NCBI GenBank assembly: GCA_019188255.1
Contig: JAETXT010000007.1
Location: forward strand, 2,232,001 to 2,296,000
Direction: 5' to 3'
Source: Verticillium longisporum
Taxonomy: Eukaryota; Ascomycota; Sordariomycetes; Glomerellales; Plectosphaerellaceae
DNA length: 64,000 nt
Positions 47,401 to 59,355 of the stretch are shown here, piece by piece. The position numbers and the translations under genes were made by a program. Position 1 is the first letter of the stretch, and each line of letters begins with the position of its first letter. Below the pieces are notes generated by a model. That model was not told where the DNA came from. It was given only the letters and a program-made list of their open reading frames with translations, and did no database searches.

Positions 47401-50400
47401 CTCATGGCGGCAGGATTCAACCTCGGTCTATTCGACTGTGTGTCGAAGCGGCACAGGGTGGCACATGAAAAGGAAGCTTGATGACCAGTACCTTCTGAAC
47501 TGGCGTCGCTGATCTCGGATTCCGGCCATGGCCTTCCCTGTCGGGACCAGCCCAGCCCAGCCCAGCCACTGCAAGATCAAGCACGTATCGGATGAGATAT
47601 TTTGCTTAAAGGTTGATACAGGTGATCATGGGCATTTGGCAAATAATTGAGCCGAAAAGATGTCGGCAGTTGTGCACTGTACAGAGTGAAGGGCCGAAGC
47701 CTGGTGGATCAACGGATAAGACACCCCCATGGGTTCCGACGAGAACCCCATGATGTGCAACAGAACCCCCTTCCAATTTGCTGAGACGGCCTCAGTGTTT
47801 GAATATGGTTGGAAGACGGCGAAATTTGCACAAAGTCAACGTTTGGCTTATGGGGGTGCATAATTATAGGAACATGAAGACGTTGAACAGAACGTTTGGG
47901 CTCATTTGGACGAGCAAAACGCACCGCCGTTGGTCCCGTCCCCAATTAGTCTCATAACCTAGGCGCGGTGTTTGCTAAGTTTGGTCATCCCAACGGAAAA
48001 AGCCCGTTTCTCTCTGGAAAGTTCAATGTATTCGTGCAACCCTGTCTGTGACCACGGCACCAGTTTTGACCAAGACGCCAGATGCTGAGCCCACGATAGC
48101 GACTAAAGCGAGACGATGGAGAGGAAATAGGAAACGGATCAGGACGAAGTCGAAAGCCCCTCCTCCCCACCTCGCCTTATGCCTTTTTGTGCAATGTAGA
48201 CAGGTACCCAATCTTGCATTGCATCGCCTCCGACTTGCTCTTTCCCACGGCCAGTCTGTTTCCTCGTCCTCACATCGCTCAATCCCGGTCACTTCCAACC
48301 TCACCATCGAACCCCCTCCTCAAATCGCTGGCTCAAGCGCCTTATCCTTCCTTCCCCCGCCCCTAGTCAAGGAGCGGTCACATCGCTCACATCAACTCGC
48401 GCGCCCCTCTCCCTCCTTGCTGTCCCGTCGCGCTACATCCACCACCCCCCCCCCCCCCGGCGGTGCAACCACCGCCTTGTTGTCCTCACGCCCTCCCCGG
48501 GATGAGAGCAGTCAGACCCCTGTCCTGACGCCTTGCCCACCTCAACCCACACTTGCAAGACTGGGTCTCGAGAAACACTGGCCCGCCTTTCCCCTCTCAA
48601 CCTCCCACGTCCCCACCTACATCGTACCGAGCAGCGACGGCTAGCTTAGTTGCGTTGTCCTACCTAGCCCCCTCCTCTCCTCAACCGGGCAAGAACTGGT
48701 ACTGACGGTGGACCACTCGACAGGAAGGTTTTTGGCGCGAGGACAGAGCTGGTCTTCAATTGAAACAGCAGGAGGCGAAGGCCGGGTCATGCGGATGGAC
48801 ACATGTCTTCGTGAGTCTAGACGGACTCAATGAAGAGCGACATCGCCGCCACGAGTGGCCAGACTCAGCCGCCCTGGGTACAACGACCTGTCGGCTGGTT
48901 GGTCGGTCAAGGCACCTTCTGGCAGATCGCGAATCTCCAACATGGGCAGCGGTGGGCACACAGACGAGCGAACGAAAGCAAAGAGCAAGGGGGGGCTGGT
49001 CCCGTTCGACCAGGCAAGAGAGCGACTGAGAAAGAGAGAGAAGGCGAGAAAAAAAAGAGAGATACTACGTACCCACCCCTTCCCTCCGCTCGCACACTCC
49101 TATACGCAGTCATTTTACAGGCTGGCATTGCGACTGACTGGGGCCGCTCTTGTCGGTGCTAAGCCTAAACTGACACCACAACCTTGTCGCTGTCACCCGC
49201 GCTCTTTTGCTGGGCAGGAGCTACCAGGGTCGGGTTGAAGCTCCAGGCTCCACGCTCCAGGACCCACGCTACCTTCTCCACCTGGACAAGCCCAGGACAA
49301 GTCCGTTGTTGCTGCCACCGCACCCTGGCTCCTGCGCCTCGCGCCGCCGCACAGTGAGGGGTTGCTAAGTGCACAGTGCGCGCCAGGTTGGGTACAGGCC
49401 CCCCAGTGGCCTGCGCTGCCGCTCTCTCGCTCGCCCGCACGTGGGTGCTCCCCTCTGCGACTCCTCCTCCCGATACCCTTTTGCTCTTGAACCCCCGTGG
49501 GTTGTGGGCTGGTGTTCGCGGTCTGGCCGGTACATCCTGCCTCCCCGAACTGCCCCCTAGCACTTGTACCTTGGTCAACCCTGCCCATACATCCTCATCC
49601 TGCCCGCTCCGGCCGGGATCTGCTGGTGTCTGGGTATCGACCTTGACCGGCCTCCTCCTCTTCCTCACCACCAAAAACAAAACCATCCGTCCTTCGCCAG
49701 GACCTTTCCCTTTTCCTTTCCATTTCACGACACACCAACCACCTCTTATTCCTTCTCCCCTTCCCTTTCGCTCCCTATCCCAGCAGGTCGTGTCCCCCGT
49801 GAAAACGGAGAGGAAGGTTAGTACTGTTTTCGCTTACAATGTCGTCTCTGCCCGCGCCGCCTGTCCCTCCATCCATGCCTTTCACTTCAGCCCAACCAAG
49901 CCAAAACCAAAACCGCAACTTGCCCCATCTCCTCTTCCACTTGTCATCGCGCATCTTGTTACTGCATCTCTTGCCCTCGGCCGCCCTCCACCCTCTCAAC
50001 TCTATCTTTGCCCTCCTCCGCCTACCGACGGAAGCAGACCCCACGAATGCGGGAGCTGATTCACATTCGTATCTAGACTTATAGGGTTGAGCCTTCCAGC
50101 AGCCCGTGGGTTTTGTCGTTCCGAGCTGTCACCATCTCCGACCTTGTGAATCAACTCAAACGAAAGCCACCGCCCCCCTCCTCTCAGAGAGACCAGTCCC
50201 GAACATCTCTCGCCCGCTCTACCTCCTCCCCTGTCTCTGTCCTGTGCTTTTAGCTCGGCTTGCCCGCTCAATTCGCTCGTCTGCCGAGATTTGAAAGGAG
50301 ATTCTGTTCTCACAACCTGCCGACGGATGTCACGATCACCACGAGCGCCAACGTTAACGACTTTTTACGAGACCAACGATTGCTCCTGACGACTGCTGCC

Positions 50401-50627
50401 CTGTCTTGGATGCTTCTTCGATCCACGGCCGCCCACAATCGCTCACAAGTGTCCGCTGCCGCGTCCGCCAGCAAGCCCTGCATCTCAACCTCTCGACGGT
50501 GTGTGCTTGACACCAGCCTTTGAGCAATACCGTGAAGCTGGATCTCCCTCCGATTTCCCACGTGCAGACCCGGGGCCCGGCCGACGTGTCATACTACAAC
50601 GCCCCCTCTAACCAACGGCCGCTGTAC

Positions 50628-50876
50628 ATGGGTACCGAGAGAATACCTTCTCTGCCATTGCCAGCTCAACACCAGGCCTACTCCTCTTCGGGGACATCAT
50701 CACCTCGGGTCAGCTCCATCGGTTCAGCAGCCAGCTCCCACCTCGGTTCTCAGTCGTCCTTCACCTCGGCTGCCTCCTCCAACGAACCCAAAACCCCCTC
50801 TCATAACCTGACCGACACGACCGCCATTCCTGGATCTGCAAGCCAATCAATTGGAGGATACGAACAGAATCCCACT
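50628..50876 (+). other. In-frame coding-like extension upstream of the StuA start
   Basis: The StuA frame is open back to at least 50520. It has an in-frame ATG at 50628 (MGTERIPSLPLPAQHQAYSS) and Ser/Pro-rich, coding-like text up to the canonical [12 protein letters not shown] at 50877. Translation from 50628 would add 83 residues. It could be a longer StuA isoform or a leader that is open by chance. Confidence 0.4.
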
Positions 50877-52911
50877 ATGAACCAACCAGCCGCTGAAATG
50901 TACTACCAACAGCATATGTCTGCAGGCCAGCCTCCCTCCAACCAGACAGTAACATCGGGCATGTCTTACCACCACCAGCAGCAGCCTCCTCCGCTGCAGC
51001 CAAGCCATTTGCCCCAATACCCTGCACCTCCCGCCCAGCAGTACGGTCAGCCTTATGGTTCTGCCGATGGCATGGCGTCGACCCAAGATGCCCACCCGAA
51101 CGTGGGAAACTCGATGGGCGCGTCTCAAACTGTGCTGCCGCTGCCCGCGCCCCCTCACGGCAACGCTTACCAGGGATTTGACACAGCGGGCCAGGTGGCG
51201 CCACCTGGCATGAAGCCCCGAGTGACGGCCACGCTCTGGGAAGACGAGGGCAGTCTGTGCTTCCAGGTTGAGGCGCACGGTATCTGCGTTGCTCGTAGCG
51301 AAGGTACGCATGAACGCACACGTGAAGCTTCGCCTTAGGAATGCATCACTAATCGGAACCGCAGATAACCATATGATTAACGGCACGAAGCTCCTCAACG
51401 TGGCTGGCATGACCCGTGGTCGCAGGGATGGTATCTTGAAGAGTGAAAAACTGAGACATGTCGTGAAAATCGGGCCCATGCACCTCAAGGGCGTGTGGTA
51501 AGTTTTACATTCTTCCTGTTCAGCTTGAGCCACTAGTTCCTGACGAATTCTCAGGATCCCATTCGAGAGGGCTCTCGATTTCGCAAACAAGGAAAAGATT
51601 ACGGAGCTTCTGTACCCCCTCTTCGTCCACAACATCGGCGCTCTCCTGTACCACCCCACCAACCAAAACCGTACCAACCAAGTCATGGCTTCGGCCGAGC
51701 GTCGAAAGCAGGAACAGAACCAGATGCGCAACTCTCAATCGGGCCCAGGTCTGGCACCTATTCAGCAGCATCACCACCACCATTCAATGGGACTTCCTGG
51801 CCCCCAGCAGCCGCTTCCGTCTCACTCCAACATGGGACGACCCTCGCTGGACAGAGCTCACACTTTCCCCACGCCCCCGACTAGTGCTTCGAGCGTCATG
51901 GGCGGCAATATGGGCACTTCTGATGGCTTCCAGTGGGCCCAGCAGGGCCAAGGTATAGGCAGCGCACAAAATGCGAACCCCATGTCCATTGACACTGGGT
52001 TGAGCAGCGCGCGCTCGATGCCAGCCACACCTGCTACCACGCCCCCCGGATCATCTATCCAGAGTATGCAGCAGTACCCCGCCGCTAGCCAGTCTTACGA
52101 CAACTCGCGACCCATGTACAATGCGTCCTCACAGCAGTCTCCGTACCAGACGACGAACCCTGGCCCACAGGATCGCTCCTTATACGGACACAACGATCCA
52201 TACGGCAAGAATGACATGGGCCCTCCTTCGTCGCGCCCTGCAGGACCCGGCGCTCCCGTGGACCAAAAGGCTACGAACGGCATTATCTCGTCTTCGGACC
52301 AGAACGGCCACGGTGTCAGTCACCAAGGCGGCGAAGATGAGGCCGAGCATGAGCAAGATGCCGAGTACACTCATGACAGCGGAGCTTACGACGGCAACCG
52401 AGCTTCGTATAACTACGCCGCACCCCCTGTGGGAGCTTTGTCTTCCGAACACCACTTGTCGCCCGAGATGACGGGATCTCCCAGCCACGCCCCGACGTCC
52501 GGACGTGCGACGCCCCGCACGGCCGCGCCTCCTCAGCCGTACTATTCCCAGCAGCCTGGCTACAGCACCCCTCCTCGGGTTCAGCAGCAGCCATCCAGCA
52601 ATCTCTACAGCGTCATGAGCAATGACCGAGGTGCAACAGGTGGCTCGGCTGGTAGTGACGTTTACGCCCCATCAGCTGACATTGGCTCCATGTCCAACGG
52701 CTATGCTTCGCAGCAGCCCGTGCTGAATGGCAGCGGCGGCATCAAGCGAGGACGCGAGGATGAAGATGATCTTCAGCGACCCCTGAGCGGCGGCCCCGGC
52801 ATGGAAATGAAGCGACGGAAGACGCTCATTGACGGGACCATCCCTGCCACCGGTTACGATGCTATGGCCAGGCCAGCTTCTGCGACTGTCGCTCCTACAA
52901 GGCGGAGGTGA
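50877..52911 (+). CDS. stuA: APSES transcription factor StuA
   Basis: Three exons (50877-51303, 51365-51497, 51555-52911) give 638 residues from [17 protein letters not shown], the usual family start. The APSES DNA-binding domain is at about residues 112-225: [12 protein letters not shown], then [20 protein letters not shown], then [19 protein letters not shown], then [15 protein letters not shown]. Both introns interrupt this domain at phase-conserving sites (D|NHMIN and W|IPFER). Gln/Pro-rich regions flank it, and a bipartite nuclear signal lies near the C-terminus (KRGRED...MKRRKTL, about 583-607). StuA is a bHLH-like regulator of conidiophore development, effector expression and secondary metabolism in filamentous ascomycetes. 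The very long CT-rich upstream region agrees with the complex leader reported for stuA genes. Confidence 0.93.
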
Positions 52912-54700
52912 AGCAGCAAGCCGTTAACCATGTTTGCTATGCCACCCTGACTACACTTTTCGTCACAGCATCCCGCGGCGTTGTGGCCATGATTTCTGCG
53001 GCACGTCCACGAAACTTCGTGGATCGGAACATTGGGAGGCACCAGATCCTGCTCCCCTCAACACTCCTTCTCTCAATTCTCCTTGTTACCTTGTATTCGC
53101 AACATGACGTCAGCGCCTTGTGCTCTGCCCGATGCGCTGATGACCTTACGACGTACCGTTTTCATTTCCAGAACCTACCATCACGGGCTGTAGATGTCTG
53201 ATGATTCACGCTTTGCATGGAAGGACCTAATGCCCGAGCGAGGTCCGCCTCGACTCTCGACTTTTTTGTTCATTCGATTCGACAGAACCCGGAGGTTTGA
53301 CACACCGGGATCGACCATCATGGGCCTACCGTGAGAACTTTGCCTGGCATGACACTCGGGGAGAGCAAACCTGCCAGGATCTGTCTTGGTGGTCATGACA
53401 TCTCGGTTAAACCTCTGGACATGGAGGTGAATGCTCAAGACAGAAGGGCATGCACCGGCTGGAGGCTGGAGGCGGCACATACCTTGAGGTACTATTTATG
53501 ATGATAACGACTTATTAACTTCTACAAAAGTGTGTTGGAAACGTCCTTTCGGTAACGATCCCATGAATAACAATAAAAGGCTTCTCGAACGATTTTACCC
53601 CGAAAACGTGAATGCGGTTATAGTTTTTCCCGTGCCAGATTTCGAGCACATGACCCAAGAGGGTGCACAGAAACGGACCATGTTCAAGGCCTGGTGTCTA
53701 GGCGAGGACGCAAAGGTTCGTGCTTGTTCTGTAGGCTTGTTCATGAAGGGGAGGGGGCGGAGTTCTTTGCTCTCCAAGCCAAGGAAAGATCGCAACACCT
53801 AAGGTATATCGAAGTGGTAGTCGGGCACTGAAGGGTCACGCTGCTGATCTCGTTACATCCAGGGCTCGTTGTAGCCACGAGGCGCAACACTCGAACCTTT
53901 TTCGAGGGTGCCGCATCTCCTCGGTGTAGGTCTGAAACTTACTTTGGGGAGGGACAAGGAACGTCTGGTCAGGAGCCGGGCCTCAAAGCTTGAAAACGGG
54001 CCAGACTGATCCTGAATGAGGGATGGTTTTGGCGCTCGGCTGAGGGCTGGCATGTGGGAGACGTATGTGGACGGGCTGGCTCGTGGACGGCATCTAGGTT
54101 TGGTGCACCCCGACCCGTAGGCTGCAAATGTGTGCACTGCAATTGACGATTCGATGTGCATGTGATGCATTGCATTGATTTTGGGCGCTCTTGCAGTTCC
54201 ATGCCATACTCTTGACCATTGAAATTTCTAGTATGACATGAGGAGTGGCATTTCCACGGTTTTTATCATCTCGTTGCACATTTATTAGAGGTTTTGGGTG
54301 TATCGAGGCCACCGTGAGTGATGTAGGTACCTACTTCCCCCACTTTGAGGTGTCCTTAGCGCGAGATCTCGCATAAGCTGCTACCGTGAGGACCGACCTC
54401 TTCTTCGACCCACTTCACCAACGTTGACCTCAGCTACCTCTGCTACCTACCGACCTACCAACCTACCTACCTTGCCTCTACAAGAACAATTTAGCATTTG
54501 CCCTACATACTCTGTTTTGCTATAAAACCCACAAAAAGGCCACCCGAAATCACCACCAACAGCAAATAGCTTCATCCCACTCACACTACCGACATCCACA
54601 CCGTGGAAGAGAGTCTTGCCAGCAACCTCCAACGTCCGTTCTTTTTTGGATATCACCTACCAACATCGTCATACGAAACAGCTCTGAGGAAACCAGATAA
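52912..54700. other. Intergenic region between stuA and MED1
   Basis: Contains the stuA 3' UTR and an ACCT repeat at 54434-54475 just upstream of the MED1 leader. No gene recognised. Confidence 0.5.
54434..54475. repeat. (CTAC/ACCT)n repeat upstream of MED1
   Basis: GCTACCTCTGCTACCTACC continued by GACCTACCAACCTACCTACC. It lies about 225 bp before the MED1 start codon. Confidence 0.65.
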
Positions 54701-56830
54701 ATGGCAACTCCAACGCCAGGGGAAAAGCTGGCAGACAAGGCCCGAAGCCCGGCGTGCCGCAGCAGGGACGCGCGCCGTCCGTTTTCCCAGCAGCGACCCC
54801 GCCAGTATCGACGCCCTTCTCGCATGCGCACGTCGCATTTTCTCCTCGAGGGCCTAAGTCGTCACCGCAGCAATTTAAGAAGTCGCCAGCAACGTCGGCA
54901 ACACTCATGGGTCACACGAATGCGCCCCTCAACTTTGACAGCCCCTCGGCGGCAGCAGCCATGGGCGCGCTTGGCATCGGCGGCGGCCTGGACCTAGGAC
55001 TGGACAACGTCAGCGTCAACGGGCTCGGTGGACTCGGGGGTCTTACTGGCGAGGACGACAGAATCAAGCGTTTGGATGCGATCATCGACATTATCGGAGT
55101 TCGTGCCCCCGATCAACGACCCCGTTCCCAAGCGTTGAAAGAACATGGCTAACCGAAGCGGCAAACAGAACGCCAAAGGACGCGTCAGCGAAGCTGGTCT
55201 CGAACGCCTGTCTCAGCGTACAGGACTTAACAAGATTTGGGAAGACCACAGAACGCCTGACGGCAAAGTAAAGAAGACATTGGTGATTGCGGGTCACGGC
55301 CTCCAACTCGACATCATCCTCGACAACAATATTGTGGAAGGCGTCACGCTTGCGTTTCCCGAGTCCGAGTCACCCATTGTCGCAAAACACGTCGACCGCG
55401 CGGGGCAGATTCTGCTACGCGACTTGCAGCTTCTGCCAGACCAAAGTCCACTGACGAAGAAGATGGACGAATTCGCTGCCAACCTCGAACGGCTCGCAAC
55501 ACTGGACAAGCTTAGCATATTTCCCGGCTTGGACTGCCAAGAAGCAGTAGCAGGCATCTTTGAGAGCCTGGAAAGGCTATATAATTGGGAGTTGGCAAGG
55601 GTCAAGGAGGACCCCGCCATGGCAGGAAAGCCAGACGTTTTACTGGAGAGGACCGTCCAATGTTCAAGGAGCGGCCGTCCCGCCATGCATGCGCGCGACC
55701 AGGTCGGGTTGTCTCTTGATTACTGGGCCGAACGGCGCCTTGTACCACCCAAGACCCCAGCGACCGAGACGTACTGCGCAAACGCCGAACAGATTTGGTC
55801 TATCATAGTCGGATGCAGACCCTTGGATGGCGAGCTCTACCCCCCGATCCGAATTTCCGAGGACTGGATATCTCAAAAGGTTGAGAAGACCGATCCTGTT
55901 CCCACAGATCTGTTGGAACCCTCCAACGGTCCCCTGTTGGACTGGCTGGAACCGGCACCTACGGTCCTCCCACCAGCCTCGGACAACAAGGCAGTTGCAG
56001 TGGAAGTCGTCCAGCCAGACGGTACCACGCAGCGATACCCCAACGTCAAGTTCGTTGCAACACTCAATCCCCCAGTCATCGTGCCCCAGGCTGTCTGTAA
56101 TGCGCTGTACAACCTGAGCGGCGCGCAGCCACCGCCGATGATGCTCCCAAGCTACACATTCGACGGCATATCGTTCCCCATTGTCGACGGACAGAATCAC
56201 GACGCCAGCGAACTCCGTACGATATCCTGCGAGAGGGATGTCTTCGTCTTGGGGGCACCACAGCGACGTAGGCACGAGAACACGCTCTTCGTGTATAAGC
56301 CTGTGTATGGACAGACCATCAGTGAGCTGCCCTTCTCGCATCCACGCCAGCTGGTCGCCATGCTTCCCACGCTACGGCAATACGCTTTCATCTCACGGCT
56401 CCTGGCACGCAGTTTTGGGGCTAACATCACTGGCTCGGGGCTGGAGAAGCTGGACAAATCCATCATCACACGTGAGGTGATGACGACAAGCGCCAAGTTC
56501 AAGCGTTTCGTAGCTGACAAAGAGGCAAAACGGGACTCGGAAGCGGAGAAACCGCTGACTTTGGACGTCGTGCTTTCCGTCCACCCCACTGCTGGTCTCA
56601 GTATCGTGTTCCCGTTCCGAGATGCGACCGCCAACATCGAGCTGCAGGTTCTCGCGAACGGGGTAGTCAATATACTCTCACAAAATATCCTGTCAGACGA
56701 GTTGGATGCTCCACAGGACATCAGCGTGGGCCCTCGACGGGAGATGGAGCCACATGGCCTCGGCACGCTGCTCGAGGTGTTTGGAGATCTCTGCCAGTGG
56801 GCGGAATGGATTCGGAAAAACTTGTCCTAA
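54701..56830 (+). CDS. med1: Mediator complex subunit 1 (fungal Med1), apparent frameshift near the start
   Basis: Exons 54701-55098 and 55169-56830, with a 70 bp intron GTTCGT...AACAG after a GCTAAC branch site. The start MATPTP and the later GRAPSVFPAATPPVSTPFS, SPRGPKSSPQQ and FDSPSAAAAMGALGIGG form the Ser/Pro-rich N-terminus typical of fungal Med1. The MED1 domain follows (KGRVSEAGLERLSQRTGLN, LVIAGHGLQLDIILDNN, then PIVAKHVDRAGQILLRDL). The protein ends CQWAEWIRKNLS. MATPTPG is in one frame and KAGRQGPKPGVPQQ in the next; one additional base in the adjoining GGGG/AAAA runs (54719-54726) makes a continuous 686-residue protein. Med1 belongs to the Mediator middle module and links regulators to RNA polymerase II. 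Start choice is supported by the ATG context and the family-like N-terminus. Confidence 0.85.
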
Positions 56831-58845
56831 GCCAGCAGGCAGCATCGTGTGGTCCTTCGAGTTATGATACCCAACAGACGTCGGCCCGGTCCTGGAGTCA
56901 GGCGTCTGTCATCACATGGGATGGAAGTGGGGATGTGTGTTTTTGCGTTTGACCAGCAGAGAGGATCATGTTTCCGACCAGCCTCCCTTACTTGCTGGCG
57001 CCATCAGGCTGGATGGCTGTGGTTGCTATGGCTTCAGGGCGTAGGAATGGGCAAGGCGTTCCTGTTAGGGGGGTATCCTGGGTTCTGGCAGTGGCATGGG
57101 ACCAGCATGGACGGAGGGCTTCACCCTTCCGACTCTACTAAGCGACTTTTTCTTCTCCAGTAATAGCAGTAGAAAGCTGCCAGAATGGCGACAAAGCACA
57201 ATCAACAGCGTTTGGTTCCAGATACCCCACGATACTCCCGCCCCGCCGCCGAGGTGACTGTTGTTTGAAGCACATTCCACAAGAGGGCTGGGGCTGTTGG
57301 GCTGTGCTTCAAGATCGCATGACGAGGGTGAACTGTCAGGAGCGCAACGTGGTGGTGTTGTCATCGTTTGACACCAAAAGACTGCTGTCTGAGACTCACC
57401 AACAGGACCAGTGAGCGAAAACGCGAGGTCGGAGTCGCAACGTCCTATCTTCGTATCCAAGACATGGTGGGCGGATGACGTCTCGTCACGTCGCGGAGTC
57501 GAACAGTTGGAAACACGAGTGGCATGCTGGGGAACTAGTGGAGTGTCCTCTGGAATGAAGGGTTCTTTGTGTTCCCCCCTCTTCTCTCCCCTTACAGGCG
57601 TCATCCTCGTTGTCGTGTGGTTCGCCCTTCGGAGGGAAGTGCTAGCATGATTGTCAGGGATCGTGAATATTGGACCTCTTCATGCCCGACTGCGAAATCC
57701 ACCTGGGCATAATTTGATTTTCAGATGGGATTGTCAATATCGATGTTTATGCTCATTAGCGCGGCGCTGTGTTGCTTCCGGGCCTTGTCCAAGATCAGGG
57801 TCATCTCGTTTTCCCTGTTTTTTTTTCCCTCCTGGGCTGGTGGGCTGCCCTATGAGCCTGATGGACTGATGCGACCAACCTTGGTGGGCTGACGACCAAC
57901 AACGTGTGATGTTTGATGAACGCGGGCGGCGAAGATCTGCAACTCAGGGACGAGCTCGGACATCGATCCACGGGCGGCGCGCTATCCGAACTGTGTGCTG
58001 TTCTGCAAGCTGGAACAACAGAACCCTTTGTTTATCCCCCCTTCGACAAAGCCCTTCGCTCGTCCCGATGGCGGGAGTCTGTGCCTCCGCTGAAGGGTCA
58101 GATGGATGCAGAAGGGAAAGGCCGAAGGTTGGGTGGGAAGGCAGCGGGAGGCCTAGGTGCGGCTGGCCCGGGACAGGCTCCACAAGGGGGGGTTGACGGG
58201 TCCTCGACCTCGTCGCATCATCAGGTAGTCAGTGATTTGCAAAGTATCGAAGTCTGTCTGGGCAACACGCCTACGGGGGCGGACGGCGCAGCCCCCCGGA
58301 GGCTATAGAGGTCTCACTAGCTGAGAGTCGGGTGTTCCATCTCGCCAACCAACATTCCAGCGTCATCTTCCTCTTCCAACCGCCATTGCCCCCCCGCCCC
58401 AGCCGTCCGTCCCAGCCGCCTCACGAGGTATTGCGCCTCCCCGAGCGCTGGCTTGGGTGTGAGTAAGAAAAGTTCCGGCACACACACACACACGCGCACA
58501 CTTCTCTTTACGAGCCGCCAAGGTGCTTGGGCCTCCTCGGAGCGGGAGGTCAGGCTGTGGCAGGCCATCCACGCAGTTCTCCACCGCGTCCCCGCCGCCC
58601 CCCCCCCCGGTCCATACGGGCGGAAAGATTGACGAGCGGTGGCTGGCGGTCAAGCGAAATAAGACCTGGAGAGAGCATGAAGCATAATATTGGTTTGCAA
58701 TTACACGAACCCCCCTTTTTTCTCTGCCATCGGTGGGGAGTAAGATGCGCATGAAATAGGGGGACAGGAAAAGGCTGGCAACCAAGCAGGGGAAGGGGGG
58801 CCTTGGAGGTTGGAGGGCACTCGGGGCGCCGGATGGTGAGTTGCA

Positions 58846-58974
58846 GCTGTGGTGGTGGTGGTGGTGGTGGTGTTGTGTGTATGTTATTGTTGTTGTTTTG
58901 TTTTGATCTCCATTCTTTTTGCCGAGTTGTCGGTGGCGGCGGCGGCGGCGGTGGTGGTGGTGGTGGTGGTGGTG
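58846..58974. repeat. (GGT)n / (GGC)n microsatellite tract
   Basis: Two triplet runs, GGT repeated at 58846-58871 and GGC then GGT repeated at 58930-58974, separated by GT/TTG-rich DNA. They create poly-Gly and poly-Val frames that are not genes. Confidence 0.85.
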
Positions 58975-59298
58975 TTGATGGGGTGTGCGTGCACTATTGG
59001 TACATGCGCTGTGGTTGTAGGATTAATCGGACTTGATGGACGGACTGGTTCTCTGTGTCTCTCTCGCTCGACGCGAGGAGAGAACAGTGCTGACGTCTTC
59101 GCTTGCGCCTCGATACAGGAACGTGATGGCAGATCTGGGCCAACTGGCAGCCATATGACGCCCAAAGGCAAGGGATCCCCTCACAGAGAGGATGTCTTGA
59201 GCAGCCGATCGCCCCCTCCAGGCCCCCTCTGGAGGGGGAGGGGGGCGCGAAGCGTGGGCGGGTCCCTGCAGAAGCACTGGGAGAGAAATACATGTACA

Positions 59299-59299
59299 G

Positions 59300-59348
<49 letters not shown>
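59299..59348. repeat. (CA)n(GA)n microsatellite
   Basis: About seven CA units run directly into about seventeen GA units. The purine-only GA strand could form triplex DNA, but no function can be read from it. Confidence 0.9.

Positions 59349-59355
<7 letters not shown>

Larger units (their letters stand above)
39304..50876. other. Long gene-poor region upstream of stuA
   Basis: 11.6 kb with no gene I can support. It holds an ATGCA repeat (39943-40000), CA/GT microsatellites (40286-40312, 41424-41447), a CAAGCCT triplet near 44388, and a 14-base C run (48445-48458). From about 48100 it turns strongly CT-rich, the look of a fungal transcript leader. Overlapping opposite frames at 43641-44456 (+) and 43675-44340 (-) have no recognisable domains. 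Long upstream regions and leaders are known for stuA genes, so part of this is probably stuA regulatory DNA and 5' UTR. Confidence 0.5.

Noticed and set aside
47690..47775. tRNA-like stretch with GGATCAACGGATAAGAC and a hairpin CATGGGTTC...GAACCCCATG
   Set aside because: No T-arm, acceptor stem pairing or sensible anticodon arm could be found.
50847..51731. 294-codon minus-strand open frame
   Set aside because: Antisense to stuA across two introns of that gene, Arg-rich with no recognisable domain; a shadow frame.
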